Made by a program: the position numbers and the translations under genes | Source: an uncultured Oscillospiraceae bacterium | Lineage (GTDB): Bacteria; Bacillota_A; Clostridia; Oscillospirales; Acutalibacteraceae | Assembly: GCA_905211185.1 (NCBI GenBank) | Contig: CAJLZR010000057.1 | Location: 1-5,692, forward strand | DNA: 5,692 nucleotides | Direction of reading: 5' to 3' | Shown: one piece after another, positions 1-5,634 of the stretch | Layout: every line of letters starts with the position of its first letter | Position numbering within the stretch: position 1 is the stretch's first letter | Notes under the pieces: model-generated | Told to the model about the DNA's origin: nothing | Database searches by the model: none | Seen by the model: only the letters and a program-made list of their open reading frames with translations

Positions 1-69
1 CACAAAGGAATAGTCTTGCGTTCGTTAGCTCTTTATCATCGGAAATTACTTTACATGATGAATAAAACT
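1..69. repeat. Left arm of the window-spanning inverted repeat
   Basis: Reverse complement of 5624-5692 with 68 of 69 bases identical. Positions 1-55 match perfectly, 56 is the mismatch, and 57-69 match again; similarity fades beyond. This arm lies wholly inside the argS coding sequence. The 55-bp perfect block touching the edge suggests a shared assembly k-mer. Confidence 0.95.
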
Positions 70-1639
70 TATGAAAAAGATTAGCAAGCGATATTACAAA
101 TTTTGTAATTTTAGTCGGGTCATAATCAATTGATGCTTGCAATAGCTCTTGTGGATATGTTGCCATAAAGAATATGAGCTTTTTCTCGCTTTCGCTTGTC
201 AGTAAATCTAAATTCACATTACTATCAGGATCAAAATTCTTATTCATAGCTTTTGCTTGCCTAAAAATACTGCATATACGTGCGTGAGCATACTGAACGT
301 AATAAACAGGGTTTTGCGAATCTTGTTTTACGGCCAAATCCAAATCAAAATCCATTCCGGATTTGGCTTCATGCATATTAAAGATAAATCTTGCGGCGTC
401 GGCTCCTACTTCATCTATTAAATCAGAAAGCTGAACGGCCTTGCCCGTACGTTTACTCATACGAACCAACTCTCCGTTTTTAAGAAGCCTTACCATCTGG
501 ACAAGTAAAACATAAAGGCGATCCCTGCTTATTCCCAAAGCCTCCATGGAGCCTTTTGTTCTTTCCACGTGTCCATGGTGGTCCGCTCCTAATATATCGA
601 TACAAGTATCAAATTTACGTGTTATAAATTTATTGTAGTGATAAGCTATATCGGCGGCAAAATAAGTGGGTATTCCATTTTTTCTTACCAAGACGTCATC
701 TTTTTCCGAGCCAAACGCCGTAGATTTATACCATAGACAACCATCTTTTTCGTAGGTATATCCATTTTTGGTAAGCAAATCTATAATCCTTTTAACTTCT
801 CCGCTTTCGTGCAAAGTACTTTCGTAGAACCAATTATCGTAGATTATTTTATATTTTTTCATGTCCTCTTTCATACGATTAATATTCTTGGGCAGTGCAA
901 AATCAACCAAAGCTTTCTTGCGCTCTTCAAAACTGCTCTTTATATACTTATCGCCGTTTATTTCGAAAAACTCCTTGGCAAGGTCGGTAATATCTTGGCC
1001 TTGATAGCAATCTTCCGGCATCTCTACGGAGTTTTCACCCTCACAAATTTGGCGATATCTAACATCGAGCGACATTCCAAACTTTTCAATTTGATTTCCC
1101 GCATCGTTTACGTAAAATTCTTTGAAAACATCATAGCCTGTTTTTTTCAAAATAGCAGCCAAACAGTCGCCAAGCGCACCCAGCCTTGCATTACCCATAT
1201 GCATTGGCCCGGTTGGATTTGCCGAAACAAATTCAACCATTATTTTCTTGTTCTTACCATAATCGGAATTGCCATAATTTTCTTTTAAGTTGTTTATTTC
1301 TTTCAAAGTATTTGTAAAAAAGCATGTATCAAGAAAGAAGTTAATAAATCCCGCACCTGCAACCTCTATGTTTTTAACCACTTTCTTGCTTAATAATTCG
1401 CCGTTTAAATTAAGCTTTTCAACTATCAAATCCGCAATTTTTCGGGGCGCCATTTTAAAAGTCTTGGCCGAAACAAATGCAACATTTGAAGATAAATCGC
1501 CATGCTCCCTGTCTGCCGGAATTTCTATTTCAAAATTTTTATTTATCTCCCCGCTGAGCAAATTTTCTTTTACCAAATCTTCCAAAACACTTAAGATGTC
1601 ATTTTTAATAAACGCGATAACACTTTCCAAATTATACAT
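1..1639 (-). CDS. argS: Arginyl-tRNA synthetase, class I (3' end runs off the window)
   Basis: Charges tRNA-Arg with arginine in the cytoplasm, using ATP. From ATG 1639 the frame is open for 546 codons to the window edge with no stop. Family members are usually about 550-580 residues, so only a short C-terminal tail is missing. Visible domains: an N-terminal Add-1 type tRNA-binding domain (about residues 1-95); the catalytic Rossmann domain with the HIGH-type signature NPTGPMHMGN at 141-150 and the KMSKS-type motif RMSKRTG at 393-399; then the DALR anticodon-binding domain from about 430, with the hallmark NPVYYVQYAHAR at 443-454. The start is fixed by AAGGAG seven bases upstream. It is the last visible gene of the ddl-murI-ywiB-argS operon and overlaps the ywiB stop by 8 bp, which suggests translational coupling. 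Its last 23 visible codons recur inverted at the right edge. Identification is very secure. Confidence 0.97.
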   Translation of the reverse strand, partial: MYNLESVIAFIKNDILSVLEDLVKENLLSGEINKNFEIEIPADREHGDLSSNVAFVSAKTFKMAPRKIADLIVEKLNLNGELLSKKVVKNIEVAGAGFINFFLDTCFFTNTLKEINNLKENYGNSDYGKNKKIMVEFVSANPTGPMHMGNARLGALGDCLAAILKKTGYDVFKEFYVNDAGNQIEKFGMSLDVRYRQICEGENSVEMPEDCYQGQDITDLAKEFFEINGDKYIKSSFEERKKALVDFALPKNINRMKEDMKKYKIIYDNWFYESTLHESGEVKRIIDLLTKNGYTYEKDGCLWYKSTAFGSEKDDVLVRKNGIPTYFAADIAYHYNKFITRKFDTCIDILGADHHGHVERTKGSMEALGISRDRLYVLLVQMVRLLKNGELVRMSKRTGKAVQLSDLIDEVGADAARFIFNMHEAKSGMDFDLDLAVKQDSQNPVYYVQYAHARICSIFRQAKAMNKNFDPDSNVNLDLLTSESEKKLIFFMATYPQELLQASIDYDPTKITKFVISLANLFHKFYSSCKVISDDKELTNARLFLC

Positions 1640-2081
1640 ACACGTTCTCCTTTTTATCTAACTTTTTAAATTCTATATTTATCTCATTTACGCTCATAAG
1701 CGAAGAATTCATGTCCAGCGAATATTTAAGGCGCAAGCTACCTCCCAAAGGATTTTCTTTAAAATCAATAACGCTCGTAAAAACCCCCATGGTTACCACA
1801 CCAAAACCAGTGTAATATGGGCAATAGTGACGCCGATTCTTTTCGAATATCATGCGTGTTTGCTTCACATTATTTTTAATAAGTGTTGCAAAATCATTGC
1901 CGACTATCTTTAATGTATTAACCGTAAATCTATCCGGTTTTTCATTATCATAAACTTTATAAGTTATATACTTCTTGTTTTTTATTTTTACAAAGTTCCC
2001 CATGGTTTGCAAATCCACGTTATCATTGCCGTTTCCGACATCATGAGAAGACTTTATATCTATAAAATAATTATTTTTAAT
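1632..2081 (-). CDS. ywiB: YwiB/DUF1934 family beta-barrel protein, probable ATT start
   Basis: Small cytoplasmic protein of the DUF1934 (YwiB-like) family; its biochemical role is not established. With the start proposed here it is 149 residues, close to the family's usual 140-150. Family features seen: alternating beta-strand pattern throughout, KKYITYKVYD near residues 36-45, YYTGFGVVTMGVFTS around 89-103, and GGSLRLKYSL further on. The first in-frame GTG (2018) would remove 21 residues, including NYFIDIKSS. That segment aligns by eye with the first strand of B. subtilis YwiB (ITLHVKS) and is followed by the expected acidic loop. The frame is open back to a TAA just before the ribosome binding site and holds no ATG, GTG or TTG in that part, so ATT at 2081-2079 is the best start. 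It lies between murI and argS, overlapping argS by 8 bp. Family assignment is firm; the start is inferred, and a sequencing indel in the A-rich 5' end is the alternative. Confidence 0.85.
   Translation of the reverse strand: MKNNYFIDIKSSHDVGNGNDNVDLQTMGNFVKIKNKKYITYKVYDNEKPDRFTVNTLKIVGNDFATLIKNNVKQTRMIFEKNRRHYCPYYTGFGVVTMGVFTSVIDFKENPLGGSLRLKYSLDMNSSLMSVNEINIEFKKLDKKENVYV
1647..1652 (-). promoter_or_regulatory. Ribosome binding site of argS
   Basis: AAGGAG on the minus strand, seven bases before ATG 1639 and inside the last codons of ywiB. It fixes the argS start and fits coupled translation of the overlapping pair. Confidence 0.85.
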
Positions 2082-2090
2082 TTTTAATTC

Positions 2091-2097
2091 CCACCTT
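2091..2097 (-). promoter_or_regulatory. Ribosome binding site that decides the ywiB start
   Basis: AAGGTGG on the minus strand, one mismatch from AAGGAGG, nine bases before the ATT at 2081 and in the 50-bp murI-ywiB gap. No comparable Shine-Dalgarno sequence was seen before the GTG at 2018. This supports initiation near 2081 even though no canonical start codon lies there in frame. Confidence 0.7.
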
Positions 2098-2131
2098 TAA
2101 ATCAAAAGCTAAAACTCTATTATCTTAATTT

Positions 2132-2995
2132 TTAATACTTTTCTATATCAATCTTTCCGACTACAGGCACGCAGTCCATTTCCAATATATGCTTTGCGGA
2201 TAAACTAAACTTTTGCGTATCGCCACTTACAAAAAAGTCCACATTGCCTTTATCAAACGCCTGAGTTTCGATATTTAAATTTTCAAGCTCACTTTTTAAT
2301 AAGTTTGCAACTGCTTCACCGGGATCAATTAAACAAACGTCATCACCCGCATGATTTTTTATCATATCCTTTATTATGGGATAATGCGTACAGCCTAAAA
2401 TTATGGTATCAACATTATGTTCAGTCAAAGAATCCACATATAACTTAACCGCAACATCTATTCTATCATAGTTTTTATCCGTAACACCTTTTTCGATAAC
2501 GGGAGCTAAAATGGGGCATCCCACCGTATAAACTTTGCAGTCCTGCCTTAACTTCAATATACTTTTTTCATATAATCCCACTTTTGCCGAAACCGGAGTA
2601 CACATAATACCTATTTTGCCGTTATGCGTAGCCTCCACCGCTTTGTTCGATGCTGCTTCTATAATTCCAAAAATGGGGATTTTTTCTCCAAAAATATCTT
2701 TTATGTAGGATATGTATGATGTTGCCGTACCGCAAGCAATTAAAATCACTTTAGCGCCTTTCGACTTTAAAAAATTTATTGCTTGGGTCGCATACTTAAT
2801 TATCTCTTCTTTGCTTCTCTGTCCGTAGGGGACGCGATTTGTATCACCAAAATAAACAACATTTTCGTTTGGCATATACTTACACACGGCTTTAAGTACG
2901 GTAAGCCCTCCAACGCCGGAATCAAATATGCCTATGGGGCTTGTATTTATTTTATTTTGAAAATTGCCAATACCGTTATTTTGTGAAAGACTCAC
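2132..2995 (-). CDS. murI: Glutamate racemase
   Basis: Converts L-glutamate to D-glutamate for the peptidoglycan stem peptide; a cofactor-independent two-cysteine racemase of the cytoplasm. 287 residues, slightly long because of a 19-residue N-terminal extension before the core. Motifs: IGIFDSGVGGLTVL at 21-34 (substrate Asp25-Ser26), VPYGQRS at 55-61, first catalytic cysteine Cys88 in IACGT, and second catalytic cysteine Cys202 with His204 in LGCTHYP. The first cysteine motif is usually ACNTA; here Asn is replaced by Gly. Both cysteines are present, so activity is expected. The GTG start is supported by a very strong ribosome binding site (3001-3008). It lies 35 bp after ddl, another peptidoglycan D-amino-acid enzyme, and 50 bp before ywiB, probably in one transcript. 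Identification is very secure. Confidence 0.96.
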   Translation of the reverse strand: MSLSQNNGIGNFQNKINTSPIGIFDSGVGGLTVLKAVCKYMPNENVVYFGDTNRVPYGQRSKEEIIKYATQAINFLKSKGAKVILIACGTATSYISYIKDIFGEKIPIFGIIEAASNKAVEATHNGKIGIMCTPVSAKVGLYEKSILKLRQDCKVYTVGCPILAPVIEKGVTDKNYDRIDVAVKLYVDSLTEHNVDTIILGCTHYPIIKDMIKNHAGDDVCLIDPGEAVANLLKSELENLNIETQAFDKGNVDFFVSGDTQKFSLSAKHILEMDCVPVVGKIDIEKY

Positions 2996-3000
2996 CTATA

Positions 3001-3008
3001 CCACCTCC
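3001..3008 (-). promoter_or_regulatory. Ribosome binding site of murI
   Basis: GGAGGTGG on the minus strand, ending five bases before the GTG at 2995. It matches the anti-Shine-Dalgarno well and justifies both the GTG start and the unusual N-terminal extension of MurI. Confidence 0.85.
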
Positions 3009-3030
3009 AAGAAATCTCGAAAACAAACCT

Positions 3031-4107
3031 CTACTTACGGCTCAGCGCCAAAGCAATCAATTTATCTATCAATTCAGAAAATTTTATCCCCGTCTTCTCC
3101 ATAAGTTTTGGGTACATGCTTATATCATCCCTAAATCCCGGGAAAGTGTTAATTTCATTTAATATAACTCTATTCGTTCCATGTTCAACAAAAAAATCAA
3201 CCCTCGAAAGTCCGGTACATCCCATAACTTTGTATGCCTTTTTGGCTGTTTCTCTAATTTTTTCTGAAATTTCTTCCGAAATATGCGCCGGAATATAAAG
3301 TTCTGATGAACCACTTAAATATTTAGCATCATAATCATAAAATTCATTTGAAGGAGCTATCTCCCCGACTACCGAGGCAAGGAGTTCACTGTTTCCCAAA
3401 ACCGCACATTCAACTTCCTTACCTTCTATGCCTTCTTCAACCAAGATTTTTTCATCTTCTCTTGCTGCAATATAAACACTTTCGATAAGCTCTTCTCGAT
3501 TATTTGCCTTGGTTATACCGACAGACGACCCTGCATTTGCGGGTTTTACAAACATCGGATATTTCTTTATTATCTTTTCTGTTTCATCAATATACTTTTC
3601 TGCATCATTTTCAAAATCGTAAGCGTAAAACCAATTAAATTTTGCCTTATCTATTCCGTGATATGTAAGCATTGAATTCGTAATAACCTTATCCATACAC
3701 GCCGATGCAGCACCCATGGTGCACCCAACAAAAGGTATACCCGCCAGCTGAAGGAGCGCAGGCACCGCTCCATCTTCGCCATTTTTGCCGTGAAGAACCG
3801 GAATTACAACATCAAGCTTTATGGATTTCATTTTTCCGTCTTCGCCGATAACCATTAATCCTTTCGTAGACGTATCGGGAGAAATAAACGCTTTCCTATT
3901 TGATTTGTTTTCTTCCCACTCTCCGTTTGGTATTTCAGAAACGTCTCCGGAAAATAAAAACCATTCCCCTTCTTTTGTTATCCCAATTTGGTAAATGTTA
4001 TACCTATCTTTTGAGATACCCCTAATTATTGCTGAAGCAGAAACTCTTGAAACATCATGCTCTGAAGATCTACCTCCGAATATAATTCCTACGTTTATTT
4101 TAGGCAT
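3031..4107 (-). CDS. ddl: D-alanine--D-alanine ligase
   Basis: ATP-dependent ATP-grasp ligase that makes D-Ala-D-Ala for the peptidoglycan precursor. 358 residues from the start chosen here. Motifs: GGRSSEHDVS at 11-20 (N-terminal substrate Glu/Ser), HGKNGEDG at 106-113, CMDK at 137-140, the ATP-grasp lysine loop FVKPANAGSSVGI at 186-198, EEGIEGKEVECAVLG at 224-238, FYDYDAKY at 256-263, LSRVDFF at 300-306, and the metal-binding LNEINTFPGF at 316-325. FYDYDAKY, with the tyrosine typical of ordinary Ddl, argues against a VanA-type D-Ala-D-Lac ligase. The frame extends 15 codons further to 4152, but that codon lies in the -10 box, while ATG 4107 has AGGGTGG six bases upstream. First gene of the ddl-murI-ywiB-argS operon. 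After PGF the sequence RDDISMYPKL seems one residue longer than the usual TxISMYPKL. Confidence 0.96.
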   Translation of the reverse strand: MPKINVGIIFGGRSSEHDVSRVSASAIIRGISKDRYNIYQIGITKEGEWFLFSGDVSEIPNGEWEENKSNRKAFISPDTSTKGLMVIGEDGKMKSIKLDVVIPVLHGKNGEDGAVPALLQLAGIPFVGCTMGAASACMDKVITNSMLTYHGIDKAKFNWFYAYDFENDAEKYIDETEKIIKKYPMFVKPANAGSSVGITKANNREELIESVYIAAREDEKILVEEGIEGKEVECAVLGNSELLASVVGEIAPSNEFYDYDAKYLSGSSELYIPAHISEEISEKIRETAKKAYKVMGCTGLSRVDFFVEHGTNRVILNEINTFPGFRDDISMYPKLMEKTGIKFSELIDKLIALALSRK

Positions 4108-4113
4108 TAAAAA

Positions 4114-4120
4114 CCACCCT
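4114..4120 (-). promoter_or_regulatory. Ribosome binding site that decides the ddl start
   Basis: AGGGTGG on the minus strand, six bases before ATG 4107. Its spacing selects MPKINVGIIF as the N-terminus. Confidence 0.8.
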
Positions 4121-4151
4121 ACTCTAAATAGTAATATATAACACATTATCA

Positions 4152-4181
4152 ATTATATCACTACCGGTATAAAAATGTTAA
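4152..4181 (-). promoter_or_regulatory. Sigma-A promoter of the ddl-murI-ywiB-argS operon
   Basis: On the minus strand, -35 TTAACA (4181-4176, five of six consensus bases), an 18-bp spacer, and a perfect -10 TATAAT (4157-4152) preceded by TG in the extended -10 position. Transcription should start near 4145, giving a leader of roughly 40 bases to ddl. That is too short for a riboswitch. The spacer contains the perfect palindrome TACCGGTA (4162-4169), which could be an operator half or chance. No other promoter as good was noticed in the operon's intergenic gaps. Confidence 0.75.
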
Positions 4182-4276
4182 ATTAATTTAGAAAATCAAC
4201 ATTTTTTACATTTTTTCCCAAATTATTTATATAACTAATTTTTAGATTATTTTTAATAAAATAATTACTTTAAATT

Positions 4277-4306
4277 TTGTTGATTTCACTTTTAAATTAT
4301 TGTAAT
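4277..4306 (+). promoter_or_regulatory. Candidate promoter of the asparaginase gene
   Basis: TTGTTG (4277-4282), an 18-bp spacer, then TGTAAT (4301-4306, five of six bases of TATAAT). An overlapping -35 option is TTGATT at 4280-4285 with 15-bp spacing. The -35 is weak in both readings, and AT-rich DNA produces such matches by chance. A start near 4313 would give a leader of about 47 bases. Confidence 0.35.
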
Positions 4307-4347
4307 GTTATACGGTAAGGCAGTAACTTAAAACTCAATCAATCTTT

Positions 4348-4352
4348 AGGAG
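4348..4352 (+). promoter_or_regulatory. Ribosome binding site that decides the asparaginase start
   Basis: AGGAG lies one base before ATG 4354 but seven bases before ATG 4360. Only the second spacing is normal, so the start is placed at 4360. Confidence 0.8.
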
Positions 4353-4359
4353 AATGCTT

Positions 4360-5370
4360 ATGTATATAACACCTACGGAAATAGAAGCAACACAAAAAAA
4401 CATTATGGTTATCGGAACCGGCGGAACAATAGCAGGTAAAGGGCAAGAAGGCGAAACTGCCACCTATGATTCGGCTCAAATAAAAGTGGACGAGCTTGTT
4501 TCGGAAATTCCTGCCCTAAAATCTCTTGCAAATGTAACCTCCAAGAACATCTTTGATGTGGACAGTTGCGATATGACTCTTGATAAATTAATAAAGCTCG
4601 CAAAATACATAAATGAAGAAGCCAAAAAAGATGACGTAGACGGAATAGTTATAACTCACGGAACAGATACTTTAGAAGAAACCGCCTACTTTCTAAACTT
4701 AGTTTTAAAAACGGATAAACCTGTGGTTTTAACAGGTTCCATGCGTCCAAGCACCGCAACGAGCGCAGACGGACCTTTAAACTTATATCAAGCTGTTGCT
4801 CTTGCCAAAAATGAAGAAGCCGTGGGCAAAGGTGTTTTGGTTGTGTTTTCGGATGGAATATATGGTTCAAGGGATGTTACAAAGGTAAACACATTCAGAA
4901 CAGATGCATTCAGCCAAAAGGATCTTGGATGTTTGGGATATATGCGCGATGATAAAGCTTTCTTTTTTAATTCATCTACAAAACTCCACACCACGGGAAG
5001 CGAATTTAATATAGAAAATATAGACTCCTTACCCAGAGTAGACATATTAATGTTTTACATAGATGCCGAAAAAGATTTGCTAAATTACGTTTCAAAAAAC
5101 TGCCAAGGCATTGTTTTAGCGGGCGCAGGAAGCGGCGGTAGCAGCACTTCTTGGGATAATGCCGTTGCTAAAATCGTGGAATCCGGGATACCGGTTGTCC
5201 GTAGTTCCAGAATTGGGAACGGGCTTATAACATATGATAAAAGCGAAACTCAAACAAAAGGTATTTACTCTGTTAATCTTTCGCCACAAAAAGCAAGAAT
5301 ATTGCTTTCTTTGGCACTAACCAAAACCAACAACATAAAAGAAATTCAAGAAATATTCGAAAAATATTGA
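4360..5370 (+). CDS. L-asparaginase, type II-like, without signal peptide
   Basis: Hydrolyses L-asparagine to aspartate and ammonia. 336 residues from ATG 4360. It resembles E. coli AnsB along its length, down to the C-terminal IQEIFEKY (AnsB ends IQQIFNQY). Catalytic pieces (this numbering): TGGTIAG at 20-26 with nucleophile Thr23, Tyr36 in the flexible loop, Ser69, HGTDTLEET at 100-108 with Thr102-Asp103, MRPSTATSADGPLNL at 128-142, and DVTKVNT at 172-178 with Lys175. The N-terminus MYITPTEIEATQKN has no hydrophobic segment, so it is probably cytoplasmic, unlike periplasmic AnsB. By eye alignment, AnsB Gln59 and Asn248, both linked to the glutaminase side activity, are Cys70 and Gly260 here. 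The gene stands alone, divergent from ddl, with its own terminator. ansA or ansB would both be arguable symbols, so none is given. Confidence 0.93.
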   Translation: MYITPTEIEATQKNIMVIGTGGTIAGKGQEGETATYDSAQIKVDELVSEIPALKSLANVTSKNIFDVDSCDMTLDKLIKLAKYINEEAKKDDVDGIVITHGTDTLEETAYFLNLVLKTDKPVVLTGSMRPSTATSADGPLNLYQAVALAKNEEAVGKGVLVVFSDGIYGSRDVTKVNTFRTDAFSQKDLGCLGYMRDDKAFFFNSSTKLHTTGSEFNIENIDSLPRVDILMFYIDAEKDLLNYVSKNCQGIVLAGAGSGGSSTSWDNAVAKIVESGIPVVRSSRIGNGLITYDKSETQTKGIYSVNLSPQKARILLSLALTKTNNIKEIQEIFEKY

Positions 5371-5410
5371 TAGTTTTTTCATTCGTTTGCTTATAATTAA
5401 CCGCTCTATA

Positions 5411-5443
5411 AAAAGCCGTCGCCTATCACAGGCGGTGGTTTTT
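5411..5443 (+). terminator. Rho-independent terminator after the asparaginase gene
   Basis: Inverted repeat 5411-5424 with 5430-5443 around a 5-base loop (ATCAC). The core pairs CGCCT with AGGCG; three G-U wobbles follow further down, and the base is A-T pairs whose 3' side is the U-run TTTTT. It begins 40 bp after the stop codon. The A-run on the 5' side means it could also terminate leftward transcription. Confidence 0.85.
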
Positions 5444-5579
5444 ATGTGTGCAATAAATTTATTTTCAAAAATCATATATTCAATATTGATATGAAGTCCA
5501 AACAATTAGTTGTCACCCCGAAAGTAAAATCACCGCAGAAATGTTTTGCAAATTAATTTTACAAAAATATATTGATGGC

Positions 5580-5608
5580 TTGACAGAATATTATTTATAG
5601 TATATAGT
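5580..5608 (+). promoter_or_regulatory. Near-consensus promoter pointing off the right edge
   Basis: Perfect -35 TTGACA (5580-5585), an ideal 17-bp spacer, and -10 TATAGT (5603-5608, five of six bases). Transcription would begin around 5615, directly before the argS-like fragment, and read it in the sense direction. The gene it serves lies beyond the window. There is no good start codon with a ribosome binding site before the edge. Confidence 0.65.
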
Positions 5609-5634
5609 TTTATTCAATCGATTAGTTTTATTCA
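5605..5634 (+). repeat. 12-bp direct repeat with 18-bp period
   Basis: TAGTTTTATTCA occurs at 5605-5616 and again at 5623-5634. The first copy overlaps the -10 box of the rightward promoter. The second copy, apart from its first base, is the start of the argS-like segment. This could be a small duplication at the junction where argS homology begins. Confidence 0.7.

Larger units (their letters stand above)
4108..4359. other. Divergent intergenic region between ddl and the asparaginase gene
   Basis: 252 bp, very AT-rich, between two genes transcribed away from each other. The ddl-side half holds the strong operon promoter and ribosome binding site; the asparaginase-side half holds a weaker promoter candidate and a ribosome binding site. 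A 9-bp sequence AAATCAACA (4193-4201) recurs inverted at 4279-4287, about 77 bp away; this may be chance in such AT-rich DNA. No RNA gene or attenuator hairpin was seen. Confidence 0.7.

Noticed and set aside
809..1288. 159-codon plus-strand open frame with hydrophobic stretches, resembling a membrane protein
   Set aside because: It lies antisense within the clearly conserved argS coding sequence and has no family motif. The hydrophobicity comes from reading argS codons backwards.
1290..1661. 123-codon plus-strand open frame
   Set aside because: Antisense shadow of the argS 5' region and the ywiB end; no recognisable motif.
3031..4107. Possible vancomycin-resistance ligase (VanA or VanG type)
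   Set aside because: FYDYDAKY is the ordinary Ddl form, and no vanH, vanX, vanT or vanRS-like genes are nearby.
4108..4152. Longer ddl start adding MIMCYILLFRVGWFL, which could look like a membrane anchor
   Set aside because: Its start codon lies in the -10 box of the promoter, so it would not be transcribed, and ATG 4107 has a well-placed ribosome binding site.
4354..4359. ATG at 4354 as the asparaginase start
   Set aside because: Only one base separates it from AGGAG; ATG 4360 has the normal seven-base spacing.
5445..5495. 16-codon plus-strand frame starting at ATG 5445
   Set aside because: It starts just after the terminator T-run, lacks a ribosome binding site, and is too short to support.
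5317..5505. 62-codon minus-strand open frame downstream of the asparaginase gene
   Set aside because: It reads through the terminator hairpin and into the asparaginase 3' end, and resembles no family I recognise.
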